From Lachnospiraceae bacterium (GTDB lineage Bacteria > Bacillota > Clostridia > Lachnospirales > Lachnospiraceae): 64,000 nucleotides of DNA. Of this stretch, positions 16,873 through 26,193 are shown piece by piece. How positions within the stretch are numbered: position 1 is the stretch's first letter; each line of letters begins with the position of its first letter. The stretch lies in NCBI GenBank assembly GCA_910574805.1, contig CAJTCV010000001.1, forward strand, positions 186,001 through 250,000. The letters run 5' to 3'. The translations under genes were made by a program, and so were the position numbers. The notes beneath the pieces were generated by a model. The model ran no database searches. It was given only the letters and a program-made list of their open reading frames with translations, and had not been told where the DNA came from.

Positions 16873-18026
16873 TTTCCTGTCTCCTGTTGATTTCTCTTAT
16901 GATCCATATTCTGTTTGTCCGGCTGATATCTGTATAATATATTATACACCTTCTCTTTCTCCATCACATAACGTTCACATAAATCCATAATCGCATAGTT
17001 TGAATAATCGTTATAAATCTGCTCTGCACCTGAAAATTCTGCCGTATATTCCAGTCGTTTCAACATATATTTTAAAGCTCTTAATTTCTTCAATAACTGC
17101 TCCAGCGACATTCCAGACTCCCAAAGACGCTGTTCGCTCTGATTCATTTCTTCCAGATAATCAATATGGACAACCGCCGCATATTCTTTCATATAAGCCA
17201 GATTTTTCAGTCCAGACGGATTCTCCAAAAAAATCCTTAAGTTTCCCCTGTCCTCCGACTCAATCAATGTCTCCATCCCATTTCGCATATCTTCAACTGC
17301 CTGCGCAACTTCCTTTTCATTCTCATATGAAGAAGCATGAGGGTCTTCATTTAAAAATGACAAACCGTTATCCACAATATATTCTTTCAAAAACACTCTG
17401 TTATAATCAAAATATTTTATAAGCTTTGGATACAGACAATCATGGTAGCACCACTCTTCTTTCTGATATGGAACCACAATTTTATATCCTCTTTTGATAA
17501 ATTCCATGCACTGTGAAGCATCATAAAGATCCCAGCCGTTAAAAAGATCCTCTCTCCATAGAATATCGTACTGAGTAACCATCAACAGACCGTCTACAGT
17601 CAGTACCTCCGCATAATTGTCTTCTTTAGAAGGAATCGAAAAACTCCACAATCCTGCCGAATTGTCAATCACTTTACCTGTATCCCATTTCATCAGTGAA
17701 ATTCCCTGCATTTCTCTGTTTCTCTTCCCGATCATTCCAAGAACCCCAATTTGCGCATCGCGATGAAACACCTGCAGCATATCAGATATGAAATTTTGAT
17801 TCTTTATAAAAACATCCTGATGAAGATATACCTTATATTTTGCAGGAGAACTTTTCATTCCCGCATTGTAGCCTGCGGCCATGGACGGCGCTTCCCGTAC
17901 ACTGATGATATCCGTCTCATATCCATCCGGGATCCGGAGCCTGTTTAGATAATACCGGCATTCCGCGTATTCCTCTTCATCACTTACACAAGTAATAAAT
18001 GCAATCTGATCTTTTTTGATACACAT
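16869..18026 (-). CDS. StrF-type glycosyltransferase-like protein
   Basis: The first 210 residues resemble the StrF/Glyco_tranf_2_5 group of GT-A enzymes: IAFITCVSDEEEYAECRYYL, then APSMAAGYNAGMKSSPAKYK, the YLHQDVFI acceptor-type strand (His-Gln-Asp replacing D-x-D) and VDGLLMVTQYDI. The C-terminal 170 residues are helical with a coiled coil. Such proteins are common in surface-glycan clusters and probably transfer a sugar, but the donor is unknown. The ATGA overlap with the downstream GT2-methyltransferase gene shows coupling. The start ATG at 18026 follows a weak CAGGAG. Confidence 0.75.
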   Translation of the reverse strand: MCIKKDQIAFITCVSDEEEYAECRYYLNRLRIPDGYETDIISVREAPSMAAGYNAGMKSSPAKYKVYLHQDVFIKNQNFISDMLQVFHRDAQIGVLGMIGKRNREMQGISLMKWDTGKVIDNSAGLWSFSIPSKEDNYAEVLTVDGLLMVTQYDILWREDLFNGWDLYDASQCMEFIKRGYKIVVPYQKEEWCYHDCLYPKLIKYFDYNRVFLKEYIVDNGLSFLNEDPHASSYENEKEVAQAVEDMRNGMETLIESEDRGNLRIFLENPSGLKNLAYMKEYAAVVHIDYLEEMNQSEQRLWESGMSLEQLLKKLRALKYMLKRLEYTAEFSGAEQIYNDYSNYAIMDLCERYVMEKEKVYNILYRYQPDKQNMDHKRNQQETGK

Positions 18027-18096
18027 AAAATCTCCTGTTATTTTGCTGAGTCGTTTTTCTTATTATCCAATGCAAAGCAGTTCCAAGTTACGCTGT

Positions 18097-19089
18097 CTAA
18101 TATCCAAGCAATTTTAAAACCTTATCCGTAAGAAACAGATACTCCAGCCACAAAAAATAATATTCTACTTGCTGAGGCTTGAGTTCTGCAAGCTCTCTCA
18201 AAGCACCGCCATCCCTCTGAAAACGTTCCGGAAAAACCGGATAATCTGCTTTCCACGGTTTAAACGGAACTCCTGCAAAATGAAGGACCGCCGGCTGGTA
18301 TTCCGGCTTCTGATCAATGAAATCATAACATCCAATGCAGAAATTATAAGGATTATAAAACACATCATAAATCCGTGGATAACCATAATATTTCAAACTT
18401 CCGATAAATGCTGCTGACAAAAGCCCCTGATCCCCGAAATAGATCTTGTCCTCTTCAACACTCTGTCTCCTTTCGCGGAGTTTCTCTGTAAGTGCCTGAT
18501 AGTATAAAACATCAACACGTTCTTCACGCATCTTCTGTAAATTAATCATATAAGATCCGGAATTAAACAGCCCTTCAAGTATTCCATTCAGGTAGTCATC
18601 CCGGTCGGTGAGATCATCTTTGGAAAACAATTCCGGCATTCCATTTTCCATTTTATACTTCTGTCCGGTCACGATCAGAAAACAATCCTCAAAATCACAG
18701 GTATAATAGGGGGCAATATCCCCGACCACCAGCGTATCCCCCGCATCCAGATACAGGGCCCTGTCTATACTGTCCGGAAGCAGTTGATGCACACAGAGCG
18801 GATAATAAGTCTCTCTGTACCATCTGCCCGCCTGAACAAAAGTATCATAGCGTTCCGGATCAGGTACTCTGATCTCATGAAACGAAATGTTTCCAAATCC
18901 ACCGCATAAAGCAGTCAGCATTCTGATATTCTCCTCACTTACCTGACTGTGCAATAAATAAAAATCAACAAAGTCGTTTTGCAGATTTTTTGCCATTGCC
19001 GTAAGTGATACCGCCATCTGCGGAATCAGTGTATTATCTGAAGATGTAACAATATTATACTGGTGCTGTCCAGTTTTTAAATGATTCAT
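18097..19089 (-). CDS. glycosyltransferase family 8 protein
   Basis: GT8 enzymes use UDP-glucose or UDP-galactose with retention. The 330-residue product has YNIVTSSDNTLIPQMAVSL at the N-terminus, the metal site as YLDAGDTLVVGD (a D-x-x-D form of the usual D-x-D) and LFNSGSYMINLQKMR. GDQGLLSAAF and LHFAGVPFKPW are the usual C-terminal Gly-Asp-Gln and His-x-x-Gly-x-x-KPW motifs. The start has a GGGGTGA site. It is the first gene of the unit reading toward 13323, and divergent from LicD copy 2. Confidence 0.9.
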   Translation of the reverse strand: MNHLKTGQHQYNIVTSSDNTLIPQMAVSLTAMAKNLQNDFVDFYLLHSQVSEENIRMLTALCGGFGNISFHEIRVPDPERYDTFVQAGRWYRETYYPLCVHQLLPDSIDRALYLDAGDTLVVGDIAPYYTCDFEDCFLIVTGQKYKMENGMPELFSKDDLTDRDDYLNGILEGLFNSGSYMINLQKMREERVDVLYYQALTEKLRERRQSVEEDKIYFGDQGLLSAAFIGSLKYYGYPRIYDVFYNPYNFCIGCYDFIDQKPEYQPAVLHFAGVPFKPWKADYPVFPERFQRDGGALRELAELKPQQVEYYFLWLEYLFLTDKVLKLLGY

Positions 19090-19159
19090 GACTCACCCCA
19101 ACCATTACTTTGTTAAACTTTTCCTGCTGCCATTACAAATCGCTGAAACTCCATACTAT

Positions 19160-19306
19160 TCATGGGATGAAACAAAGCCTCCAATATTGATCATCACAGT
19201 CAAAAATAACTGCTGTTATACTGACTCTATCTTTTAACTCATTCACAGCCTGATCCACAATGCTTACACAATTTTGTCCAATTCCAATTAAATTAATCTC
19301 TGACAT
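19160..19306 (-). CDS. possible 48-residue protein or remnant
   Basis: The frame begins MSEINLIGIGQNCVSIVDQA with an AAGGAAG site about 13 bases before it and ends at a TGA. The N-terminus looks like the first strand, glycine loop and helix of a Rossmann-type or FtsZ-like fold, too short to be complete. It is the only feature seen in the 432 bases between the GT8 gene and the likely start of LicD copy 2; the rest, 19307-19521, is AT-rich with no clear promoter. It may be a decayed gene. Confidence 0.3.
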   Translation of the reverse strand: MSEINLIGIGQNCVSIVDQAVNELKDRVSITAVIFDCDDQYWRLCFIP

Positions 19307-19521
19307 CTTTTTACAGTCTTCCTTTTAAATGATTAGATACTGTTTCATATTGTATCATATCTAAAATTCTCTGTAAATAAGTTGTGAAATCCTTCCTGAA
19401 TAGATATACTTCTTTTTAATTGACTTATCTTTTAACATTTACTATAATTAAAGAACCGGCCCTGGAAGGATCTTATAATAAAATATTTACACTATACGTA
19501 ACGAAGAGGATTATGGCAGCT

Positions 19522-20448
19522 ATGGAGAACAGAATTTATACTGGTGAAGAACGGGAAGGCTATTATGTACAGCCAATGAGGAAACGAATATGGGCTGTAC
19601 AGCTGGATATATTAAAAAAAGTAGATACTGTTTGCAAGTGTCATGGTATTAACTATTATGGCTGGTACGGCACGCTGCTGGGAGCCATACGTCATAAAGG
19701 TTTCATTCCGTGGGATGATGATATGGACCTTGCCATGTTAAGAGAAGATTATGAACAGTTCCGCTGTCATATAAAAGAGTCCCTTCCAAAAGGATGGGAA
19801 GTCTCTGAACATGAGCCTACAATGATCAGTATTTTTAATTCAGACACAATTCATTTAGATCAGGATTTTCTGAATCAGTTCCATGGCTGTCCTTTTAAGA
19901 TAGGGATTGATATTTTTTGTCTGGACCGCATTCCCTGTAATATGGCAGAAGAAAAATTACAGTTAAATCTGTTCTGGGCAGTTTACTGTCTATGTATCAA
20001 CTGGAACCTTCCTGACGAAGATGAGCAATGGATAGAGCAGAACAAATGGGATTATCTCAAAGAGGTAGAAACGCTTACTGGTTACCACTTTAATCTGCAG
20101 CATCCTGTAAAAGAACAATTATATTTTCTTGCAGACAGAATAGCGGCCATGTACTGGGATACCGAATCCGATGAGGTGGCAAATATCGCCGAGCTGTATA
20201 ACTCCCCCCATTGCAGGGTGCCCAAAAAATGCTTCAGCAAGAGTATAATGGTCCCCTTCGAGCATACGATGCTCCCCATCTTAGAAGATTATGATCTTCT
20301 ATGCAGGATGACGTACGGAGATAACTATATGACCCCGGTACAAGAACATTCTCACGATTATTTAAAAAAACAAGTGGAATATTTGAGAAAACATTTCGAA
20401 AAAACCGGAAAAACTTTACCTGAAGATTTCAACATAACATTCAATTAA
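19522..20448 (+). CDS. LicD-family phosphotransferase (copy 2)
   Basis: The product has 308 residues from the ATG at 19522 and carries the LicD core GTLLGAIRHKGFIPWDDDMD with its Asp cluster. The frame is open from 19420, but the ATG at 19522 lies 11 bases after AGAGGA and aligns with the start of copy 3: MENRIYTGEEREGYYVQP against MEIQLECIRGEERDGYYVQP. The two are clearly paralogues along their whole length (FHGCPFKIGIDIF against YHGCPLISGVDVF). It is on the plus strand inside a minus-strand island, and has its own terminator. The phospho-group donor is unknown. Confidence 0.85.
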   Translation: MENRIYTGEEREGYYVQPMRKRIWAVQLDILKKVDTVCKCHGINYYGWYGTLLGAIRHKGFIPWDDDMDLAMLREDYEQFRCHIKESLPKGWEVSEHEPTMISIFNSDTIHLDQDFLNQFHGCPFKIGIDIFCLDRIPCNMAEEKLQLNLFWAVYCLCINWNLPDEDEQWIEQNKWDYLKEVETLTGYHFNLQHPVKEQLYFLADRIAAMYWDTESDEVANIAELYNSPHCRVPKKCFSKSIMVPFEHTMLPILEDYDLLCRMTYGDNYMTPVQEHSHDYLKKQVEYLRKHFEKTGKTLPEDFNITFN

Positions 20449-20478
20449 ACAAATTATGTATTTAATAATTCTCTGCAC

Positions 20479-20505
20479 AGCCTCCTCCCAAAAACGGGAG
20501 GGGCT
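20479..20505 (+). terminator. terminator after LicD copy 2
   Basis: AGCC (20479-20482) and CCTCCC (20484-20489) pair with GGGAGG (20496-20501) and GGCT (20502-20505), with one bulged T and a 6-base loop. The run after it (ATATTTACTATAT) is only partly U-rich. It lies between converging genes and may serve both. Confidence 0.65.
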
Positions 20506-20582
20506 ATATTTACTATATATCTTATAAATTCTGCTTTTCTCCCTGCCATTTAACCGGCTGCTTTCCTGCTTTTCACTTATCC

Positions 20583-21668
20583 TTATACAAATGCCCGACA
20601 CGAAGAAAAAGCCTGTGCGCTCTCTTTCATCGCATCATTAGCTTCCTGCACATCCGCATCTGTAAATTCCATATCAAGTATTTTCAGCAGCAGCCTGTTC
20701 CAGGCCTGATTAAAAGGATGAGCCTCATGAAGCACATAAGGATTTTCTTTAATCCCGGGAATTATCCCACAGGAAATTTCTGTCAAGGTCTTCCATTCGT
20801 CTTTTGTCAGAATACAATTACTTTGAAACAACATACCCAGACTCCAGCCAATTCCCAGGGTAAAAAACAAATATTCCACCTCATGCCAGTATCTCTGTAA
20901 AATCTTTCTGCATGTCAATTCTTCCAACAGCGCAATCCAAACCTTCAGGTTATCCCATTTCCTTAACTTCCAGGCGGCACTGTCACGCATTGTGCTTCCC
21001 GGAGATAAGAAACAAATATAAAGCCGTTCATCCAGATAATAATAACGCTTCGCATACAGTCTTACCGGCAATGTAAAAGATAGCTCTTCCATGACCAGAT
21101 GCTCTGCAAACGTGATATTTTCATCCTTGATCAAAGACAACCTGAACAGTTTATTCTGCGAACTGTATCCTTCTTCTCTTGTGTTCAGCAAAAACTTTTT
21201 CCTTGCCTCAATATCCTCCAGTATAAAAAGTTCATCTTTCGTACCCTTTTCCAACTCTGTACAGACGCCATGTACACCTACATTTTTTCTGGCAAACGCA
21301 ACTACGTCCGCATCATATTTTATCGCAGCATTATACGCATGCTCCAGTGTTTCCTCCAGAAGCCAGTCGTCCGCATCGCAAAAAGTCAGATACTCTCCCC
21401 CTGCATAAACTACGCCGACATTCCGTGCCCCGCCCTGCCTTCGGTTTTCTTCCAGAAAAACGGCCAGTATCGTCTCCGGAAAACGACGCTCATATTCCTG
21501 AATGAGCCGTTTCGTCTCACCTCCGTCCGTTGATGCATCATCCACCAGAATGATCTCCATGTCCTCGATGCCAATAGTCTGGCACAAAAGCTGCCTGAGA
21601 CATTGATCCAGATATTCCGCCGCATTGTAACATGGTACAACTACGCTGACTTTTTTCATATTATTCAT
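20583..21668 (-). CDS. GT2 glycosyltransferase
   Basis: This is an inverting GT-A enzyme of 361 residues. It has VSVVVPCYNAAEYLDQCL (about 7-24), ILVDDASTDGG with the nucleotide-binding Asp pair, RRQGGARNVGVVYAGGEYL and the FCDADDW metal motif (about 95-101). The remaining 230 residues are helical and probably bind the acceptor. It resembles the GT2 half of the fusion at 23903-26179. It is the last gene of the long unit that starts at 32227; a 116-base gap separates it from LicD copy 3. The start could be the ATG at 21668 or the one three codons later (AAGGAG and AGGCGG both lie upstream). Confidence 0.88.
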   Translation of the reverse strand: MNNMKKVSVVVPCYNAAEYLDQCLRQLLCQTIGIEDMEIILVDDASTDGGETKRLIQEYERRFPETILAVFLEENRRQGGARNVGVVYAGGEYLTFCDADDWLLEETLEHAYNAAIKYDADVVAFARKNVGVHGVCTELEKGTKDELFILEDIEARKKFLLNTREEGYSSQNKLFRLSLIKDENITFAEHLVMEELSFTLPVRLYAKRYYYLDERLYICFLSPGSTMRDSAAWKLRKWDNLKVWIALLEELTCRKILQRYWHEVEYLFFTLGIGWSLGMLFQSNCILTKDEWKTLTEISCGIIPGIKENPYVLHEAHPFNQAWNRLLLKILDMEFTDADVQEANDAMKESAQAFSSCRAFV

Positions 21669-21784
21669 CCGCCTGCTGCTCCTTCGTTTTATATTCTCCT
21701 GTCTTCTTACCGCTCTGTAGTCTATTCCCTTTATATGTTCTTTTACAGGTCACTCAATATACAACACCTCAGAAAACTCTTACC

Positions 21785-22717
21785 TCATTCAAAAGTCATA
21801 GTAAAACATTCCGGCAAATCCATACCTTGCCTATTAAAAAAATCCTGTAAAATTTTTATCTGATTTTTAATTCCGTCTTCATGTGCATATTCTTTTAGTG
21901 GTGTCATATAATCATCCCCATAATTTAATCTGCATATCAAATCATAGTCCTCCAAAACTGGTATCACCGTGTCTTCAAACGGCATTTCCATGACTCTGTT
22001 AAAACATAGTTCGGGAATACGATGATGGCTGTTTTTACACAAATCAGGTAAATATGTTACCTCTTTATGCTCCGTATCACCATACATGGCCGCTATTTTA
22101 TCTGTAAGAAAATATAATTGCTCTTTAACAGAAGATTTCCTGTCAATATGACAACCAGTAAGATTTTCCAACTCTTCCAGCTGGATCCATTTCTCTTTTT
22201 TCCATTCTACATCATCCCCAAAAAGATCCCAATGTACATAGAGATTGCATGCTGCCCAGAACAGATTCGTCCACACTTCCTCATCTGCCCTGTTTGGGGG
22301 TACCGCATCCCATACAAAAACATCCACACCAGAAATAAGGGGACAGCCATGATATTGATCCAGAAATGCCTGATCCAGCCGAATCACATCTGTATTCACT
22401 ATAGTGATCATTGTAGGATTTTTTTTCAATACTTTCCAGCCATTTGGTGATTCTTTCTGAAAGATACATTGAAACCTTTCATAATCCTCCCTCGGCATTA
22501 CCAGATCAATGTCATCATCCCAAGGAATAAAACCTTGATGACGCACCGCTCCCAGAAGTGTTCCATACCAGCCAAAATACTTTATCTGATACCTTTTGCA
22601 AATGGAATCAATCTCCCGCAGAATATCCAGCTGTACCGCCCACCTGCGCCTCATTAAAGGCTGTACATAGTAACCATCACGTTCTTCCCCCCGAATACAT
22701 TCCAGTTGGATCTCCAT
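21785..22717 (-). CDS. LicD-family phosphotransferase (copy 3)
   Basis: The product has 310 residues with the LicD core GTLLGAVRHQGFIPWDDDID and its Asp cluster, and is closely related to copy 2 over the whole length. The frame is open from 22765, but TGGAGGG lies 11 bases before the ATG at 22717 and the resulting N-terminus aligns with copy 2. It lies 37 bases after a CgeB-like gene in the same unit, so it probably decorates the sugar chain those enzymes build with a phospho-linked group. Confidence 0.86.
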   Translation of the reverse strand: MEIQLECIRGEERDGYYVQPLMRRRWAVQLDILREIDSICKRYQIKYFGWYGTLLGAVRHQGFIPWDDDIDLVMPREDYERFQCIFQKESPNGWKVLKKNPTMITIVNTDVIRLDQAFLDQYHGCPLISGVDVFVWDAVPPNRADEEVWTNLFWAACNLYVHWDLFGDDVEWKKEKWIQLEELENLTGCHIDRKSSVKEQLYFLTDKIAAMYGDTEHKEVTYLPDLCKNSHHRIPELCFNRVMEMPFEDTVIPVLEDYDLICRLNYGDDYMTPLKEYAHEDGIKNQIKILQDFFNRQGMDLPECFTMTFE

Positions 22718-22754
22718 TTTCACTGTTTCCCTCCATTTGTCTTCTTTAACAATA

Positions 22755-23906
22755 CTACTGATCAAACATCTCTCTTACACGATGCCGGTAAGTATGTCCG
22801 GCAGCAGTCTTATCATGACCATTCCTGGCAATGGCTTTTCTTTCATCCTCATGCTTCAGATAATAACTGACTTTCCTAACCAGATCCCTCTTATTCTCAT
22901 AATAAACAAAGTCTTCATCAGGTATAAAAATGTCCAGAAATCCTGACTGAAAATTGCTGAGAAGAAAGCCTCCTGCCCCCATGATGTCAAAAGCCCGCAA
23001 AGGGATTCCATTTTTAATACTGCGCAAAGTGATATTCAAATTAATCCTGCTTCTTTTGAACACCTCCGGCGCCCTTTCCTGATACTCTACAGGACCATGA
23101 TTGCAAATATTCGGCATTGCAAATCCCTGAAAATGTGTGAACAGATCAACCTTGTGTATTTTTGAGACTGCATCAAGCAGATCAATTCGTTCTATTGATG
23201 TAATCCTCCGGTTGATCACAAACTGCGCATAAAGGTATTCTCTGGTTGCTCTGTTCCCCGGTTCGATGCCAAATGGATACGCCCTGTAAAGATCTTTTAT
23301 AATCGGAGATAAAGAACTTTCAATAAGATCATAATTTTGAATTTGCATCTGTATTGCCATAAGAGCATGCAGATAGCCTTTCGAGTATTCCGGCAGGGCA
23401 TCATACATCTGATCAAAAAAATTAAGCTGTTCAATATAGAGCGATCCCACAAAAGCAACATCATATGCATAACCCGAATCTATTTTAGATTCTATGGTAT
23501 CCAACCGTTTCGTGTTGGCAGCCAATGGCATATAATTTATTGTCCGGATACCTTCATTCTGAAATTGCTGACATAATTCTTTATCAAATACATAAATGCG
23601 ATTACAGGCGTTGGTAACTGTATCTGAATACAAAAACACACAAGGATCATCAAAAATCCATGAGATATATTGAATGCCTTCTTTTGTACAAACCTTAGAA
23701 ATCACCGGAAAAAAATTGAAAGAAAACACCACATCCGGTACTTCTTTATGAAGAGCAGTTGTTAACTCTTCTTCTACTTTTTGATTATGAACCACATCCT
23801 GATTTTTTGAAAAAGGAAACCGAACAACATCGTACCCCTCTGCCAGAAACGCTTCTTCTATATCAGCAGTCCCAAGCACACTCCATTGGACATGCAGTAT
23901 CTTCAC
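22755..23906 (-). CDS. CgeB-like glycosyltransferase (copy 1)
   Basis: This is a GT-B protein of 383 residues with an N-terminal DUF3880-type domain (VKILHVQWSVLGTADIEEAF, VPDVVFSFNFFPVISKVC, IYVFDKEL). Its C-terminal domain is of the 'glycosyl transferases group 1' type, with INLNITLRSIKNGIPLRAFD and IMGAGGFLLSNFQ followed by FVYYENKRDLV. The frame is open from 23966, but the five paralogues all start M-K-I-L at the same place; here that is a GTG at 23906. It overlaps the TGA of the fusion gene as GTGA and has GGAGGG 8 bases before it. The sugar donor is unknown. It is the most divergent of the five copies. Confidence 0.85.
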   Translation of the reverse strand: MKILHVQWSVLGTADIEEAFLAEGYDVVRFPFSKNQDVVHNQKVEEELTTALHKEVPDVVFSFNFFPVISKVCTKEGIQYISWIFDDPCVFLYSDTVTNACNRIYVFDKELCQQFQNEGIRTINYMPLAANTKRLDTIESKIDSGYAYDVAFVGSLYIEQLNFFDQMYDALPEYSKGYLHALMAIQMQIQNYDLIESSLSPIIKDLYRAYPFGIEPGNRATREYLYAQFVINRRITSIERIDLLDAVSKIHKVDLFTHFQGFAMPNICNHGPVEYQERAPEVFKRSRINLNITLRSIKNGIPLRAFDIMGAGGFLLSNFQSGFLDIFIPDEDFVYYENKRDLVRKVSYYLKHEDERKAIARNGHDKTAAGHTYRHRVREMFDQ

Positions 23907-26179
23907 ATCTCCTGCCCTCCATGCTCCCTGATCAAACCTGCTGCCTCCAAAAGCCAGTCTGCACAATTAGACCAGGTGAGACTCTCTCTGACCTTCTCAT
24001 ATCCCTTCTGTATAATTGCCTCTGCCCGCACAGGTTCTGCCAACAGTCGGCTGGCAATCCCCGGAAGCTGTTCCAGATGGTTCAGATCATACAAAACAAT
24101 ATCCACTCCATCTGTAAAATGTTTCGTAATCCAGCTGCTTGGATCTGTGAGCGGTAATGATCGCTGCAACAACGTATTAAAAATCCGGTCATGAGTACCC
24201 GCTTTAAACCATGGCATCACATTCAGATTGATCCTGGCATCGGCCATATACATAAGCGTTTCCCTATATGGAACCTGAGTATCCAACCAACGTACATTAG
24301 ATCGCCCTGCTGATGGATGATTCTCCCATCCCGGTCCGATGAGGCAGAGTTCCAGTCCCGCTTCCGCAAGAGCTGTCACCACCCGTCCCCTGTGATACAT
24401 CCGGATCGCCCAGTCCACATACAGGGAGCGATTCAGAAGCATCTTCAACATCTCATCGGATACAATGAGATTAAACTGCTGTAATGTGACAAGAACCGCT
24501 TTCTCAATTGTCAGTGAACTGTCTTTTATCAGATTTTCAAGCATCTGCTGATAAAATCTCCACATATCCGGCTGATCTGGAAACAGGTCCCTGATTTTCT
24601 CCATCTGAGACTGCGGATGATAGTAACTTCCAGAAAAAAGGATATCATGTTTTCTGTCCTTATATGGAATAACCACACGATCTTCTCCGGGTAAGGTCCC
24701 AACATGAGGCATAAAAGCCACATTGGGCACTTCCTCTGAAAAATATTTTTTCACATACGCCACGTGCTCCTCATCACAGCAAAACAGCATATAATTCTCT
24801 GGATGCTTTTCTAATGTAGGGTGAAAACGGAATGGGGGATCCATGAGAATATCCGCCACCACAGCCTGGTGCTTATCCCACTGCCGGATAAACTGTTCTT
24901 CTCTCGTTCCGATTCCATCAAAGCAGATTACCATATCTACTTTATTTAATAGAAACTGATTCAGATGATCGTAGGAATGCTCCGTTTGAGATGAAAGATC
25001 ATCCAGGTCACAGATAAAAACTTCGTGTCCCCGTTTCTCTAATTCTTCTGTCAATCGGTCTGTAAAAAAATGAAAGGATTCTGTTTCTGAATAAAACTGG
25101 ATAATCCGTAACCGCTGTTCCTTACAGACTTGCCGCTTCGATCCCCCACCATTCAGCCCATAATACGCTTTTGCCTTTTCCACAAATGCCAGGAATCCGT
25201 CTTTGTCCAAGGGATAACGCAATGCATGGAAACAAATTTTGTCAATCCCGGAAAAAATATCTTCATAAAAATCCATGATATGATCAGAAATCCTCTCGCA
25301 GACCACTTCCCGTTCCAACTGATAAAGAGAAAAGGATGGAGAATCGTAACGAAAGGCCAGTGTCTGCATAAAACACAGCGCGTAATACAACAGATCATAT
25401 TCCAGTTCTTCTCGATATATCTGTAATAGTCCACGTTTTCTGTAATCATCCCATTTCAGCATCTGAACGGTGATCCTGTCAATATGGTGCAGCTCATTTT
25501 CAGCATGAACCGTAGACGCGGCATGCATAAACCAGTGATACAATTTTTTCTCTGCTACATATATGTTATCTGCATAAATATGTAATAACGGAACCCAGTA
25601 ATTGTCTTCATACATCAGCCCTTCCGGAAAACAGATCTGATGCTTCAGAAGCAGTTCTTTCCGGATGATTTTCGCCCAGGCTGTACCTCCCAAAGGTTTG
25701 CCAAGCAACATCTCCTTTTTTCTTTCTTTCGTATTTGACTGAATATACTGTCCTTCACCTTTGCCTCTGTCTTCTTCCTTTAAATATTCAAGAACCTCTG
25801 ATGAATCTTTCATCCATCCGCAAGTCACCACATCGCAGATATAGTTTTCCGCAGGCGTATACAGCTGTTCAAAATAATCTGGTTCCAGCCAGTCATCCGC
25901 ATCTACAAAAGCGATCCAATCCGCAGAAGCATACTGCAGACCGAGATTTCTTGCTGCTCCCTGCCTTCTGTTCACCTCCTGTCGAATCAGAATGATCTGT
26001 TCCGGAAAGCTTTGCTCCCACTTCTGCAGATGCTCCCATGTTCCATCACTGGAAGCATCATCTATACAAATGATCTCAAGGCATTCTATTCCCATCGTCT
26101 GCGCTGCAATCGATGTCATACATCTGTCGATCCAGCGTGCCACATTATAACATGGGATAATTACGCTTATTTTCTTCAT
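23903..26179 (-). CDS. GT2-CgeB-like fusion glycosyltransferase
   Basis: The 758-residue protein joins two transferases. Residues 1-300 are GT2: ISVIIPCYNVARWIDRCM, IICIDDASSDGTWEHL, RRQGAARNLGLQYASADWI and the FVDADDW metal motif (about 91-97). Residues 375-750 form a GT-B unit of the CgeB/DUF3880 kind: RLRIIQFYSETESFHFFTDR, HDILFSGSYYHPQSQMEKIR, LCLIGPGWENHP and RINLNVMPWFKAGTHDRIFN. The second half is only distantly related to the five stand-alone CgeB copies. Two linkages could be made in sequence by one chain. The next gene starts within its stop codon (GTGA). Confidence 0.85.
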   Translation of the reverse strand: MKKISVIIPCYNVARWIDRCMTSIAAQTMGIECLEIICIDDASSDGTWEHLQKWEQSFPEQIILIRQEVNRRQGAARNLGLQYASADWIAFVDADDWLEPDYFEQLYTPAENYICDVVTCGWMKDSSEVLEYLKEEDRGKGEGQYIQSNTKERKKEMLLGKPLGGTAWAKIIRKELLLKHQICFPEGLMYEDNYWVPLLHIYADNIYVAEKKLYHWFMHAASTVHAENELHHIDRITVQMLKWDDYRKRGLLQIYREELEYDLLYYALCFMQTLAFRYDSPSFSLYQLEREVVCERISDHIMDFYEDIFSGIDKICFHALRYPLDKDGFLAFVEKAKAYYGLNGGGSKRQVCKEQRLRIIQFYSETESFHFFTDRLTEELEKRGHEVFICDLDDLSSQTEHSYDHLNQFLLNKVDMVICFDGIGTREEQFIRQWDKHQAVVADILMDPPFRFHPTLEKHPENYMLFCCDEEHVAYVKKYFSEEVPNVAFMPHVGTLPGEDRVVIPYKDRKHDILFSGSYYHPQSQMEKIRDLFPDQPDMWRFYQQMLENLIKDSSLTIEKAVLVTLQQFNLIVSDEMLKMLLNRSLYVDWAIRMYHRGRVVTALAEAGLELCLIGPGWENHPSAGRSNVRWLDTQVPYRETLMYMADARINLNVMPWFKAGTHDRIFNTLLQRSLPLTDPSSWITKHFTDGVDIVLYDLNHLEQLPGIASRLLAEPVRAEAIIQKGYEKVRESLTWSNCADWLLEAAGLIREHGGQEM

Positions 26180-26193
26180 GATATCCTCCTGTC

